A stretch of 64,000 nucleotides of DNA from UBA5066 sp048500275 (GTDB taxonomy: Bacteria; Acidobacteriota; Thermoanaerobaculia; UBA5066). The stretch spans positions 992,001 to 1,056,000 of the forward strand of contig JASNYI010000002.1 in NCBI GenBank assembly GCA_048500275.1, read 5' to 3'. Shown piece by piece: positions 1 to 8,024 of the stretch. The translations under genes were made by a program, and so were the position numbers. A model generated the notes under the pieces. It was not told the origin of the DNA. It ran no database searches and saw only the letters and a list, made by a program, of their open reading frames with translations. The stretch's first letter is position 1. Every line of letters begins with the position of its first letter.

Positions 1-96
1 CCCCGTCGCCTCGAGGTGCGACGCCTCCTTCCGGGGCGCTTCGCGGGCCTCGTCCACGAAACCGAGGTCGAGGTAGGACCGGAACTCCCTTCTCAT
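1..96 (-). CDS. Hypothetical protein, N-terminal fragment cut by the window edge
   Basis: A minus-strand frame opens with ATG at 96-94 and runs off the left edge after 32 codons. A purine-rich GGGAGGG lies just upstream (about 100-107), a good ribosome binding site. The visible residues begin MRREFRSYLDLG and are charged, with Glu, Arg and Lys alternating, suggesting a soluble or coiled start with no signal peptide. The family cannot be recognised from so little. It diverges from the acyltransferase-ABC operon. Confidence 0.5.
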   Translation of the reverse strand, partial: MRREFRSYLDLGFVDEAREAPRKEASHLEATG

Positions 97-426
97 CGTC
101 CCTCCCGCGTCCCCAGCCGGGTACACCCATCACGGGCCCGGCGGAATACCGGGCACTCGGGTCCCCAACCCGCCTCCACGGCAAGGCTCCGCGAGCGCCC
201 CGTTTTCACAACAGGTGGGGAAGAGACTCCGACGGCGACTTCGATTCCCTCCGCTCCGTGGGGGTCGGCGTGGCCGTCATCCCCGACGCAGGCCTCGCGA
301 TGGCCTGGGAGATCCCCGCTGGCCTCGCGCGGGCCATCGCCGAAGCGTGCGGAGCCGGGATGGCGGCGGAGGTCGACGGAGGGAAGGCCTGAGAGGCGGA
401 AGGGGCGCTCCCGGGAAGGAATCCCA
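97..426. other. Intergenic stretch with no intact gene
   Basis: About 330 bases without a convincing gene. The plus-strand frame from about 216 to the TGA at 390-392 reads like coding sequence (VGVGVAVIPDAGLAMAW and onward), but it has no start with a ribosome binding site and its upstream part looks non-coding, so it may be a decayed gene end. I see nothing else until the promoter at 427. Confidence 0.35.
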
Positions 427-455
427 TTGACAGGCTGTGCGCCGCACAGTATGGT
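427..455 (+). promoter_or_regulatory. Sigma-70-type promoter of the acyltransferase-ABC operon
   Basis: TTGACA (427-432), a 17-bp spacer, then TATGGT (450-455). This is a near-perfect -35, an acceptable -10 and the ideal spacing. It ends 26 nt before the ATG at 482, leaving a short leader that contains GGAG. It is the strongest consensus promoter in the window. The operon encodes its own PadR regulator, so PadR repression here is plausible (inference). Confidence 0.75.
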
Positions 456-481
456 GCGCGACACAACATGGGAGCCCGGAC

Positions 482-2590
482 ATGACATCCACCGCCTCCG
501 ATCGTCTCCACGCCCTCGACGCCGTCCGCGCGATGGCCCTACTCGCCGGCATCGTGCTGCACGCCTCGATGTCGTTCTTCCTGCCGATCCCGGTGCGGGA
601 CTCCTCGTCCTCGACGGCGCTCGCGGTGGTCTTCTACGTGATCCACGCCTTCCGGATGAGCCTCTTCTTCCTGATCGCGGGCTTCTTCGGGCGCTTCCTC
701 CTCGAACGCCGCGGGGTGCGCGGCTTCGTGAAGGACCGTGCGAAGCGGATCCTCGTGCCGATGATCGTGGGATGGGCGGTCCTGGCGCCGGCGATCGTGG
801 CGATCCTCGCGAAGGGCTTCGAGCGCGCGATCGCGAAGGAGCCTTCGGCCGCTGCCGGCGCGTCGGCGGGTCCGCAGGGCTTCCCGCTGATGCACCTCTG
901 GTTCCTCTACTACCTGGCGACCTTCTACGCCGCGACGCTGCTGGCGCGCGGCGTCGCCGACGCCCGCCTCGACCGCGACGGCCGGCTCCGCGCCCGCATC
1001 GACGCCGCGCTGCGCGCCCTGCGGGGAAGCCGCCTCCTGCCGTTCGTCCTCGCCCTCCCTCTCGCCGCGGTGCTCTACGCCGACCCCGACTGGGCCGTCT
1101 GGTTCGGCATCCCGACGCCGGATCGCGGCCTGACGCCGCAGGCGGCGGCGGTCGTCGGCTACGGCTCGGTCTTCGCGCTCGGCTGGCTCCTTCGGCGGCA
1201 GCCTGCGCTGCTCGAGGCGCTCTCAAGCCCGTGGCGCACGAACCTCGCGGTCGCGGCGGCGCTGACGGCGGGCGCGCTCGCCTTCGTCGGCGCGACCCCG
1301 GACCTCGAGGCGCCGACACGTCTCGCGGGCGGCGCCGCCGGGCGCGCCGCCTACGCGCTCGCCTACACGGTGGCGATCGGCCACGGCGTGCTCGGGCTGA
1401 TCGGCGCGGCGCAGTCTCTCTTCACGCGGGAGCGGCCGTGGCTGCGCTCGCTGGCCGACGCCTCGTACTGGTTCTACCTGGCGCACGTGCCGATCGTCTT
1501 CGGCCTGCAGGTCTGGATGGCGGACTGGCCGATGCACTGGGCGCTGAAGCTCCCGCTCCTCCTCGCGATCACGCTGGCCGTGCTGACGGCGAGCTACGTC
1601 GGCCTCGTGCGATCGACCGTGGTCGGCGAGGTCCTGAACGGCCGGAGACGTACACGGACGCGCGCCGCCTCGGCGGGCGTCCCGGCCGCGTCGCCGCACC
1701 CGGTAGACGGACCGGTGGCGGCGCTGCACGGTGCCTCGAAGCGCTACGGCGAGGTCCGGGCGCTCGAGCGCCTCGACCTCGCGGTGCGCCCGGGCGATGT
1801 GGTCGCGCTGCTCGGCCCGAACGGAGCGGGGAAGAGCACGGCCGTCGGGCTCTGGCTCGGGCTCGTCTCCCCGGACGCCGGCGAGGTGCGGCTGATGGGC
1901 GGCTCGCCGGACGAAGCCGGGCGGCGGCTCGGCGTCGGCGTGATGCTCCAGGACGTGGCTCTCACTCCGACGCTGACGGCGCGGGAGCACGTGGCGCTCG
2001 CGTCGTGCGGCTACGCCGATCCCACGCCGGCCGACGAAGTCATCGCGAAGGCCGGTATCGCGGCGTTCGCCGACCAGCGCTACGGGAGGCTCTCCGGCGG
2101 ACAGAAGCGCCAGGTGCAGTTCGCGGTGGCGATCTGCGGCCGTCCGCGGCTCCTCTTCCTCGACGAGCCGACCGTCGGCCTCGACGGGCCGGCACGGGAG
2201 ACGCTCTGGCGCACGGTGCGGGCTCTCGTCGCGGGGGGCTGCGCGGTGGTCCTGACGACGCACTACCTCGAGGAGGCCGAGGCGCTGGCCGACCGGGTCG
2301 CCGTGATCGCCGGGGGGCGGCTCGTCGCCGAAGGCACGGTGCCCGCGATGCGGGCGGTGGTCGCCCGCCGGCGCATTCGCTGCGCGAGCGACCTGCATCT
2401 CGAGCAGGTCCGCCGCTGGCCCGGCGTGGTCGACGCGGTGCGCGAGCAGCGTCACCTCCGGCTGACCGCCTCGTCCGCGGAGGAGGTCGTGCGCCGCCTG
2501 CTCGACGCGGACCCGGGGCTGAGCGAGCTGGAAGTGGAGCGGGCGAGCCTGGCCGAAGCCCTGTCCGAGCTGACGCGGGAGGCCGCATGA
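482..2590 (+). CDS. Acyltransferase-3 family membrane protein fused to an ABC transporter ATPase
   Basis: 702 residues in two parts. Residues 1 to about 390 are an acyltransferase-3/OpgC-like membrane domain: the start reads RLHALDAVRAMALLAGIVLH with the conserved early Arg and His, and about ten hydrophobic segments follow. After a short basic linker, residues from about 408 form a complete ABC ATPase: Walker A GPNGAGKST (about 444), Q-loop MLQD, signature LSGGQ (about 536), Walker B LLFLDEPT (about 556) and the H-loop His in TTHY. The start at 482 follows a GGAG-type site; the end overlaps the permease start by 4 bp (ATGA). Such enzymes usually move acyl groups onto extracytoplasmic glycans, while the ATPase would power the downstream permease. 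The substrate is unknown. Fusion of these two domains is unusual. Confidence 0.85.
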   Translation: MTSTASDRLHALDAVRAMALLAGIVLHASMSFFLPIPVRDSSSSTALAVVFYVIHAFRMSLFFLIAGFFGRFLLERRGVRGFVKDRAKRILVPMIVGWAVLAPAIVAILAKGFERAIAKEPSAAAGASAGPQGFPLMHLWFLYYLATFYAATLLARGVADARLDRDGRLRARIDAALRALRGSRLLPFVLALPLAAVLYADPDWAVWFGIPTPDRGLTPQAAAVVGYGSVFALGWLLRRQPALLEALSSPWRTNLAVAAALTAGALAFVGATPDLEAPTRLAGGAAGRAAYALAYTVAIGHGVLGLIGAAQSLFTRERPWLRSLADASYWFYLAHVPIVFGLQVWMADWPMHWALKLPLLLAITLAVLTASYVGLVRSTVVGEVLNGRRRTRTRAASAGVPAASPHPVDGPVAALHGASKRYGEVRALERLDLAVRPGDVVALLGPNGAGKSTAVGLWLGLVSPDAGEVRLMGGSPDEAGRRLGVGVMLQDVALTPTLTAREHVALASCGYADPTPADEVIAKAGIAAFADQRYGRLSGGQKRQVQFAVAICGRPRLLFLDEPTVGLDGPARETLWRTVRALVAGGCAVVLTTHYLEEAEALADRVAVIAGGRLVAEGTVPAMRAVVARRRIRCASDLHLEQVRRWPGVVDAVREQRHLRLTASSAEEVVRRLLDADPGLSELEVERASLAEALSELTREAA

Positions 2591-3372
2591 GCGAAGCCCT
2601 GGCGCCGTCGCTTCCGATGGGCCGCGTCGCGCGCGCCTACCTCGAGAACGCCCGGTACGAAACCGTGGCGGCCCTCCGGAACGCCGGCTTCGCGCCGCCG
2701 TTCGTCCTCGTGCCGGTCGCGACCTACCTCCTCTTCGGAGTCGTCATCAGCGGCAACGCCGCGCAGCACAGCCCCTATGGCGCGGGCATCGCGAACTACC
2801 TCTTCTCGGGCTTTGCGGCGATGGCGGCGATGATGCCGGGCCTCTTCAGCGGCGTGATCCTCGCGCAGGAGCGCGACGGGAGGCTGCTCGATCTCAAGCG
2901 CGCCCTTCCGCTGCCGCCCGGCGCGGTCGTCGCCGCCAAGGTGACGATGTCGCTCGCCATCGCCGCGCTCGCGGTCACGCTGGTCGTCGCGGCCGCGCTC
3001 GTCGCCGGGAGGCTCACGATCTCTCCCGGGCAGGTCGCCATCGTCTGGGCGGTGCTGATCGCCGGCACGATCCCGTTCTCGGCGATCGGCCTCCTGATCG
3101 GGGCGTACTCCTCGGGCGCGGCCGCTCCGGCCTGGGGGAACCTCGTATTCCTGCCCATGATGGGGCTCTCCGGCCTCTTCATCCCGCTGCCGAAGGCGCT
3201 CGAGCCCTGGGTGGTGCTGTGGCCGGCCTTCCACCTGAACCAGCTCGCGCTCGGGCTGGCTGACGTGAGGCAGTTCCGCTTCGTGCCGCCGTCCTTCGCC
3301 TTCGCCGTCCTGCTCGCCGTCACCCTGGTGTGCGGCGGCCTCGCGATCCGCCGGCTCGCGCGGGTCGGCTGA
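2587..3372 (+). CDS. ABC-2 type transporter permease
   Basis: 261 residues with six hydrophobic segments, the layout of ABC-2 exporter permeases. A cytoplasmic start (MSEALAPSLPMGRVARAYLE) precedes the first membrane segment, and the conserved region near LFIPLPKALEPW lies before the last helices. The gene starts inside the stop codon of the acyltransferase-ABC fusion, so the two are translationally coupled and probably form one exporter, with the ATPase on the fusion protein. A PadR gene follows after 32 bp, typical of drug- or lipid-exporting ABC-2 systems. Substrate not predictable. Confidence 0.82.
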   Translation: MSEALAPSLPMGRVARAYLENARYETVAALRNAGFAPPFVLVPVATYLLFGVVISGNAAQHSPYGAGIANYLFSGFAAMAAMMPGLFSGVILAQERDGRLLDLKRALPLPPGAVVAAKVTMSLAIAALAVTLVVAAALVAGRLTISPGQVAIVWAVLIAGTIPFSAIGLLIGAYSSGAAAPAWGNLVFLPMMGLSGLFIPLPKALEPWVVLWPAFHLNQLALGLADVRQFRFVPPSFAFAVLLAVTLVCGGLAIRRLARVG

Positions 3373-3404
3373 CGGGCGCCGGCGGACGGGGTAACGTGCG
3401 TGCG

Positions 3405-3746
3405 ATGGGCGAGGCGGACACCTTCAGCAGGCTCGAGCCGGAGCTCCGGCGGGGCGTCGTCGTCCTCGCCACGCTCTCGCAGCTGCGCGAGCCGCGCTAC
3501 GGCTACGAGCTGCGGCAGGCCCTGGCCGAACGCGGGATGCCGATCGAGGAGGGGACGCTCTACCCCCTGCTGCGCCGGCTGGAGGCGCAGGGCGTGCTGA
3601 CGAGCGAGTGGCGGACCGACTCCGGCTCGCCCCGGCGCTACTACGCCCTGAACGCCGAGGGGCGCAGGCTGCTCAGGAAGCTTGCGGCGACGTGGCGCGC
3701 CATGAACGACGCGATGACCCGCCTGCTGGAGGAGGAGGACGCTTGA
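3405..3746 (+). CDS. PadR family transcriptional regulator
   Basis: 113 residues. The winged-helix core is clear: an N-terminal helix, YGYELRQALAERG, then EEGTLYPLLRRLEAQG (recognition helix) and the wing PRRYYALNAEGRRLL, followed by a short dimerisation helix. PadR proteins are repressors that often control a neighbouring exporter. The ATG at 3405 fits family length; in-frame upstream codons would add an unlike Arg/Pro-rich tail. Its stop overlaps the TTG start of the next gene. A likely target is the promoter at 427-455 (inference). Confidence 0.85.
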   Translation: MGEADTFSRLEPELRRGVVVLATLSQLREPRYGYELRQALAERGMPIEEGTLYPLLRRLEAQGVLTSEWRTDSGSPRRYYALNAEGRRLLRKLAATWRAMNDAMTRLLEEEDA

Positions 3747-4693
3747 ACGCCGAGCAGCTGATCGAGGCCTACGTCGCGGACGTCGCCGCGCAGCTGCCGC
3801 GCCGGCAGCGGAACGACGTCGCCTTCGAGCTGCGGGCACTCCTGGCGGAGGAGCTCGGCGCGCGCGCCGCGGACACCGGCCGGCCGGCGGACGCGGAGAT
3901 GGCGTTGGCGCTGCTGCGGGGCTTCGGCCGGCCGGCGGAGGTCGCCGCCCGGTACCGGCCCACGCTGACGGTGATCGACCCCGCCGACGGGCCCGCCTTC
4001 GTGCGCGCCTCGCTCGTCGGCCTCGCGGTGATCTGGGTCGCGGGCCTGCTGCTGCAGCTGCGCGTGCCTGTCCAGGGGCCGGGCGACCTCCTGGCGGTGC
4101 TGGGGCGCTGGTGGGGCGGGACCGTGCTGCCGTCGTTCTGGTGGCCGGGCGTCCTGGTGGCGGGCTACGCGGCCGCGGCCTGGGTCCGCCGGCGCTGGCC
4201 GCAGGCGGCCGAGTGGAAGCCGCGCGACGCGCAGCTCGGCGCCGCGAACCGCAACGCACTGGTGCTCGCGGTGGTCGGAATCGTCTCCGGCGTCGTCGTC
4301 CTCGTCGACCCGCGCCTCCTCATCGACGTCCTCTTCGCCGGGAAGGCCAGCCCGGAGGCCTACGCCGCCCTCGCCTACACCGAGGCCTTCCGCGGCCGGC
4401 AGGCGCCGTGGCTCTTCATCGGCCTGCTGCTCCACGCCGCGCTCCTCGTCCCCGTCATCGCGACCGGCCGCTGGTCGCCGCGCCTCCGCGCGCTGGAGAC
4501 GGCCCTGACGCTGGCGCTCGGCGCCGTGATGGCCTGGACCGTCCTCGACGGGCCGGCGTTTCGCGCGCCGGCCGCCGACGGCGCCTTCAAGCTCGCCCTC
4601 GTCGGCGCGATCGCCTGGGTCTTCGTCGACCTCGGGCTGCGCCTCGCCCGCCGCGTGAAGCCCGCCCCGGGGGCGGGCACGACGCGGGCCTAG
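3743..4693 (+). CDS. HAAS-domain membrane protein, partner of PadR
   Basis: 316 residues starting at TTG (3743), which sits in a 4-bp overlap with the PadR stop and follows a strong GGAGGAGGAGG site. Residues 1-75 (AEQLIEAYVADVAAQLP onward) form the helical HAAS/DUF1700-type module normally found beside PadR genes. Six or so membrane segments follow (about 90-300). PadR-HAAS pairs are thought to sense membrane or envelope state, but the mechanism is not established for this protein. It is the last gene of the operon that begins with the acyltransferase-ABC fusion. Confidence 0.7.
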   Translation: MNAEQLIEAYVADVAAQLPRRQRNDVAFELRALLAEELGARAADTGRPADAEMALALLRGFGRPAEVAARYRPTLTVIDPADGPAFVRASLVGLAVIWVAGLLLQLRVPVQGPGDLLAVLGRWWGGTVLPSFWWPGVLVAGYAAAAWVRRRWPQAAEWKPRDAQLGAANRNALVLAVVGIVSGVVVLVDPRLLIDVLFAGKASPEAYAALAYTEAFRGRQAPWLFIGLLLHAALLVPVIATGRWSPRLRALETALTLALGAVMAWTVLDGPAFRAPAADGAFKLALVGAIAWVFVDLGLRLARRVKPAPGAGTTRA

Positions 4694-4722
4694 AGTCGCT
4701 GCAAGGAGGCGAGCGGCGTCGT

Positions 4723-4741
4723 CCCGGCGGCGGTCGCCGGG
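4723..4741. terminator. Possible hairpin between convergent operons
   Basis: CCCGGC (4723-4728) and GCCGGG (4736-4741) form a 6-bp GC stem with a 7-nt loop in the 76-bp gap between two convergent operons. There is no T-run, so it would be at best a weak or factor-assisted terminator serving both directions. Confidence 0.3.
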
Positions 4742-4769
4742 AGCCGGGGACCGCGTTTGCCGGGGCGCC

Positions 4770-5363
4770 TCAGACCACCACGACGCGGCTCTTAGAGAGG
4801 ATCTCGAAGGCCCTCTGCTTCTTCTCGGTGAAGAGGGCGAAGAGCGCGTCGATGAAGGAGATCGAGAGGAAGAGCGGGAGCTGGCGGACGATCGCCTGCC
4901 CGAGCCCGATCGGCGCCCCGGACTCGCGGACGACGCGCAGGCCGAAGTAGCGCTTGCCCGGGGTCTGCCCGAAACGGAACTCGGCGAAGACGGTGCCGGC
5001 GACGAAGGCGAAGACCGCGGCGAACATCGCCATGAGGACCACCCAGCCCTCGTGGCGGCGGGGGAGGACCTTCGCCGTCAGCACCGCGAGGAGCGCGACG
5101 GCCGCGACGACGAGGAACACGTCGAGGGCCTTCGCCTGGCACCGGCGGAGGAACGGCGCGCTCACGAGGGGCACGGCGCTCAGGTACGACTCCGCGAGGT
5201 CGGTCGGGTCGCCGAGCTGCCGGAGGACGTCTTCGAGCGGGGCGCCCTCGGCAACGCGCTCGGCGATGTGCCCGCTCAGCTCGAGCCCGATCTGCTCCCG
5301 CTCGGGAACGGAGTCCGGCAGGCCGGCGAGCACCTTCTCGACGAATTCTTCCGCGGTGGTCAT
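4770..5363 (-). CDS. HAAS plus RDD-domain membrane protein
   Basis: 197 residues. The first 65 (TTAEEFVEKVLAGLPDSVPE onward, with the motif LRQLGDPTDLAESY) are a HAAS/DUF1700 module. The rest is an RDD-type membrane domain with three hydrophobic segments, FGQTPGKRYFGLRVV marking the conserved loop. RDD proteins have been linked to ion transport or membrane stress. The start overlaps the stop of the PadR gene by 4 bp (ATGA). This is the second PadR-HAAS module in the window, facing the first tail to tail. Confidence 0.75.
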   Translation of the reverse strand: MTTAEEFVEKVLAGLPDSVPEREQIGLELSGHIAERVAEGAPLEDVLRQLGDPTDLAESYLSAVPLVSAPFLRRCQAKALDVFLVVAAVALLAVLTAKVLPRRHEGWVVLMAMFAAVFAFVAGTVFAEFRFGQTPGKRYFGLRVVRESGAPIGLGQAIVRQLPLFLSISFIDALFALFTEKKQRAFEILSKSRVVVV

Positions 5364-5734
5364 CGGGCATCCCTCCCGGTTCGCAGGAGCTTCGCCATGG
5401 CCCTGGCGAAGGTGGTCCATTCGTGCGTGAGCGCGGCCAGCTCGGCGCGGCCCGCCTCGGTCAGGCGGTAGTACTTCCGGGGGACGCCCCTCTGCGGCGT
5501 CTCCCACCGCACCGAGACGAAGCCCGCCCGCTCGAGCCGGTAGAGGACGGGGTAGAGCGTGCCGTCGGTCACCTCGAGCGCCCCGTTCGTCTCGGCCGAG
5601 AGCTTGGAGACGATCTCGTAGCCGTAGGCCTCGCCGGGGGCGAGGAGGTGGAGGACGATGAGCTCGAGCGAGCCGCGCTTCAGCTCCCTCTCGATTCCCT
5701 TCCGCCCCTCGGCGCGTTCCTCGTCGGTCGTCAC
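5360..5734 (-). CDS. PadR family transcriptional regulator
   Basis: 124 residues. The winged helix is clear: GSLELIVLHLL, AYGYEIVSKL, TDGTLYPVLYRLERAG and wing PRKYYRLTEAGR. I chose the GTG at 5734-5732 rather than the in-frame GTG at 5752 because a -35/-10 pair lies directly over the longer start and its -10 ends 6 nt before 5734. That implies a leaderless mRNA. An inverted repeat in the promoter suggests autoregulation, as is common in PadR operons. The downstream HAAS/RDD gene is coupled by a 4-bp overlap. Confidence 0.85.
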   Translation of the reverse strand: MTTDEERAEGRKGIERELKRGSLELIVLHLLAPGEAYGYEIVSKLSAETNGALEVTDGTLYPVLYRLERAGFVSVRWETPQRGVPRKYYRLTEAGRAELAALTHEWTTFARAMAKLLRTGRDAR

Positions 5735-5740
5735 TTCGCC

Positions 5741-5769
5741 ATGGTAACGCACGATATCTGGTTACGCAA
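5741..5769 (-). promoter_or_regulatory. PadR promoter with embedded operator-like inverted repeat
   Basis: On the minus strand: TTGCGT (5769-5764), 17-bp spacer, TACCAT (5746-5741), then 6 nt to the GTG. The inverted repeat GTAAC (5744-5748) N12 GTTAC (5761-5765) spans both boxes, with GATATC near its centre. A PadR dimer bound there would block RNA polymerase (inference). Confidence 0.55.
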
Positions 5770-5941
5770 GGTATAGGGAACCCCGCCCCTCCCGGGGTCG
5801 AGGGGAATTCTCGTTCGGGCCGTCGCGCGGGCAACGTCGGGCGGGACGTCCTTCGCCTACGTCTGAGTGTCGCGGGCGCGATGCCGGCCCGCCGTCTCGA
5901 CGGTCGGCTCGATGGCGTGCTCGAGCCTGCCGAAGGACGCC

Positions 5942-6517
5942 CTACTTGTTCGCGGGACCGAGCGCCGCCTTGAGCGTCTCCTCCTGGAGCTTCGTCAGCT
6001 CGGCCTCGTGCCGGTCCATCGCCAAGGCCGCGGGCGTGCCGAACTTCAGCTCGAAGTCGGCGCGCACTTTCGCCTTCTCCTCTGGCGAGCCCATCGAGCG
6101 CTCGGAGACGTACTCGGAGACGAGGCGCCCGATCGCCGCCGCCGTCTGCGCCGACAGGCCCGACTTCGCCGAGGCCTCCTTCGTCACCGCGTCGACCCGC
6201 GGAAACCTCGGGTCGGCCGCCAGCTGCTTCTCGAAGTCCTTCGTGTCGCCGTTTGCGTTCTTGAGCGCGCTGGCGCCCATCGCCAGGCTGTCCGCCATCA
6301 CGGGCATGATCGTCGTCTGGTAGACGACGTACTTCCCGAGCATCTCGTCGGTCAGGAGCATCCTGGGGTCGTTCGGGTCCGCCGGGACTGCCGGCGCCTG
6401 AGCGACGGCCGCCTTCGCGTCGTCGGCGGCCTTCGGCGCCTCGCCCGCGGGGGCCTCGGTCTTCTGGCAGCCGGTCAGGAGGAGGGCCAGGGAAAGGAGT
6501 CCCGCTGTCGTCTTCAT
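5942..6517 (-). CDS. Putative lipoprotein of unknown function
   Basis: 191 residues. A type II signal peptide (MKTTAGLLSLALLLTGC) puts the lipidated Cys at about residue 17. A low-complexity Ala/Pro linker follows (about 20-45), then a helical charged domain of about 145 residues without a motif I recognise. The protein is probably anchored on the periplasmic side of a membrane. It stands alone between minus-strand neighbours. Its ATG lacks a Shine-Dalgarno sequence, but TACGAT ends 6 nt upstream, so the transcript is probably leaderless. Confidence 0.75.
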   Translation of the reverse strand: MKTTAGLLSLALLLTGCQKTEAPAGEAPKAADDAKAAVAQAPAVPADPNDPRMLLTDEMLGKYVVYQTTIMPVMADSLAMGASALKNANGDTKDFEKQLAADPRFPRVDAVTKEASAKSGLSAQTAAAIGRLVSEYVSERSMGSPEEKAKVRADFELKFGTPAALAMDRHEAELTKLQEETLKAALGPANK

Positions 6518-6523
6518 CCGGAC

Positions 6524-6529
6524 ATCGTA
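6524..6529 (-). promoter_or_regulatory. Putative -10 box (TACGAT) of the lipoprotein gene
   Basis: TACGAT reads on the minus strand at 6529-6524 and ends 6 nt before the ATG at 6517. Transcription starting about 7 nt downstream would begin at the start codon. No clear -35 is seen. Confidence 0.4.
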
Positions 6530-6608
6530 CCGCCGCGCGTGCGGGGCCAGCGCCCCGCGGCTCTCGCGAACGAATACGGGAGGGTGGGCCGCCGCGCCGC
6601 CCCCGCCG

Positions 6609-7535
6609 CTACGGCGCCTCCGCCAGCAGCTCCTCGATCCGCCGCGCGAGGTCGCTCTCGGCGAGGCGGGTCGGGGCGTAGAGGCGGACGACGCCCTTGC
6701 GGTCGACCAGGACGTAGGTCGGCGTCGCCGAGGCGCCGTAGGTCACCATGGTCTCCGTGTCGAGGACGACGGGAATGCTCTCGAGGCCCGGGTACGACTC
6801 GCGCCAGGTCTTCTCGACGAGCTCCTTCTCCTCGGCCGGAGTGGCGGGCGTGCCGTCCTCTCCCGGGCCGTAGAGCCGCGTCGCGGCGGCGACGGCGAGG
6901 CCCTTCGGGCCGTAGGCGGCCGAGAGGCGCGCGAGGGCGGGCGCCTCCGCCTTGCAGTCGCCGCACCAGCGGGCGAAGAGGAAGAGGAGGACGGGACGAC
7001 CCTTCAGCTCGGCGAGGGGCCGGGGCGTAGGGCCGACGTGGTCGGCGAGGCCGAGCGGCGGCGCCGGCTGACCTTCGAGCGTGAGGAGGTCGATGCTCTT
7101 GCGGATGCGGGAGCGGAGGGCGACGTCTTTCGCCCGGGCCGCCTCTCCCTCGAGGTACGCGACCGCGGCGCCGCGCCCGTCGCGCGCGAGGCGGAGCTTT
7201 CCCTCGACCTCGATCGCCGCCCCGTAAGGGATCATGAGCTCGGGCTTCTCCGCGGGGATCTCGCGGCGCAGCTCCGCGACGTACCCGGCTGCGAGGTCGG
7301 GCCGGCCGAGCATCCAGGCGCCGCGGGCGAGCCAGCCGACGGCGTCGAGGTACTCGGCGTCGACGCCCGTCTTCTTCCTGTAGGCCTCGACGGCGGCCTG
7401 GCCGCTCGCGAGGTCGCCCGCGGAGAGCTTGGAGCGGACGCCGCGGACGAGGTCGCCCGCGAATGCCGGGCAGGGGAGGAGCGACGCGGCGACGAGCGCG
7501 GCGACGGGGAAGAGCGAAGAGCGGGCAGGGCTCAA
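6609..7535 (-). CDS. TlpA-like secreted thioredoxin-fold protein
   Basis: 308 residues. I place the start at TTG 7535, 5 nt after a perfect AAGGAGG; an upstream in-frame ATG at 7589 has no such site. The start yields a clean signal peptide (MSPARSSLFPVAALVAASLL, cleavage near AFA-G). Residues about 30-150 look like helical repeats of TPR type, and about 165-308 form a thioredoxin/TlpA fold with the redox motif RWCGDCKAEAP and the cis-Pro region ATPTYVLV. TlpA-like proteins reduce or oxidise cysteines in exported proteins. WCGDC is less usual than WCPPC or WCGPC. No cytochrome genes lie nearby, so the client is unknown. Confidence 0.8.
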   Translation of the reverse strand: MSPARSSLFPVAALVAASLLPCPAFAGDLVRGVRSKLSAGDLASGQAAVEAYRKKTGVDAEYLDAVGWLARGAWMLGRPDLAAGYVAELRREIPAEKPELMIPYGAAIEVEGKLRLARDGRGAAVAYLEGEAARAKDVALRSRIRKSIDLLTLEGQPAPPLGLADHVGPTPRPLAELKGRPVLLFLFARWCGDCKAEAPALARLSAAYGPKGLAVAAATRLYGPGEDGTPATPAEEKELVEKTWRESYPGLESIPVVLDTETMVTYGASATPTYVLVDRKGVVRLYAPTRLAESDLARRIEELLAEAP

Positions 7536-7676
7536 CGAGGCCTCCTTCGGAACGGATTGCGCCGGCTCGGGCCGGATTGGCTGCGACACGCGGGAAGAGC
7601 AGGGCGCATGCCAGCACGCCGGGTGCGTGTGCGTCGTGGCAGGGAGGACCGGCCTGGCGATCGGGCGCTCGCCGGG

Positions 7677-8024
7677 TCAGAGTCCGAGCAGGATCCGGAC
7701 GACCTCCTCGACCCGACACAGGGTCGTCCTCGAGACGGCCCCGGAGCGGCGGACGAGGCGCTCTCGGGCGATCGTCCGCACCTGGTCGGCGAGGATCGCC
7801 GATCGCGCGGCGAGCCCGCCCTCGGGCGGCTCCACCGGAACGTGAGACGGAACAGGGCGGACGGTCGAGGTCACCGGCAGCACGGTTACGAGGCCGGCCG
7901 GTCCGCCGTTGAAACCGTCGATCGAGAGAACGAGGACCGGGCGGGTGCCGCGCTGCTCGTGGCCGCGGGTCGGGCTGAGGTCTGCGAACCACACCTCGCC
8001 GCGGCGAGGAGGCGGACCACTCAC
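7677..8024 (-). CDS. MazF/PemK-family toxin (putative mRNA endonuclease)
   Basis: 115 residues. The PemK/MazF beta-barrel start is plain: RRGEVWFADLSPTRGHEQRG, with the conserved Arg in RGTRPVLVLS and then VTVLPVTS. The family cleaves RNA in a sequence-specific way to arrest growth. The GTG start at 8024 overlaps the antitoxin stop by 4 bp (GTGA) and gives the usual family length; longer in-frame starts would add an unlike tail. It is the second gene of a toxin-antitoxin operon. Confidence 0.88.
   Translation of the reverse strand: MSGPPPRRGEVWFADLSPTRGHEQRGTRPVLVLSIDGFNGGPAGLVTVLPVTSTVRPVPSHVPVEPPEGGLAARSAILADQVRTIARERLVRRSGAVSRTTLCRVEEVVRILLGL

Noticed and set aside
16..3372. A single 1118-codon plus-strand frame covering the fusion gene and the permease
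   Set aside because: Only its last part (2587-3372) is a real gene; the rest is a high-GC shadow of the acyltransferase-ABC frame, rich in Arg and Pro.
4691..4696. TAGAGT at the HAAS gene stop as a -10 box
   Set aside because: The next gene downstream is convergent, so there is nothing to transcribe on that strand.
7536..7589. ATG 7589 as start of the TlpA-like gene
   Set aside because: It has no ribosome binding site and buries the signal peptide, while TTG 7535 follows AAGGAGG.
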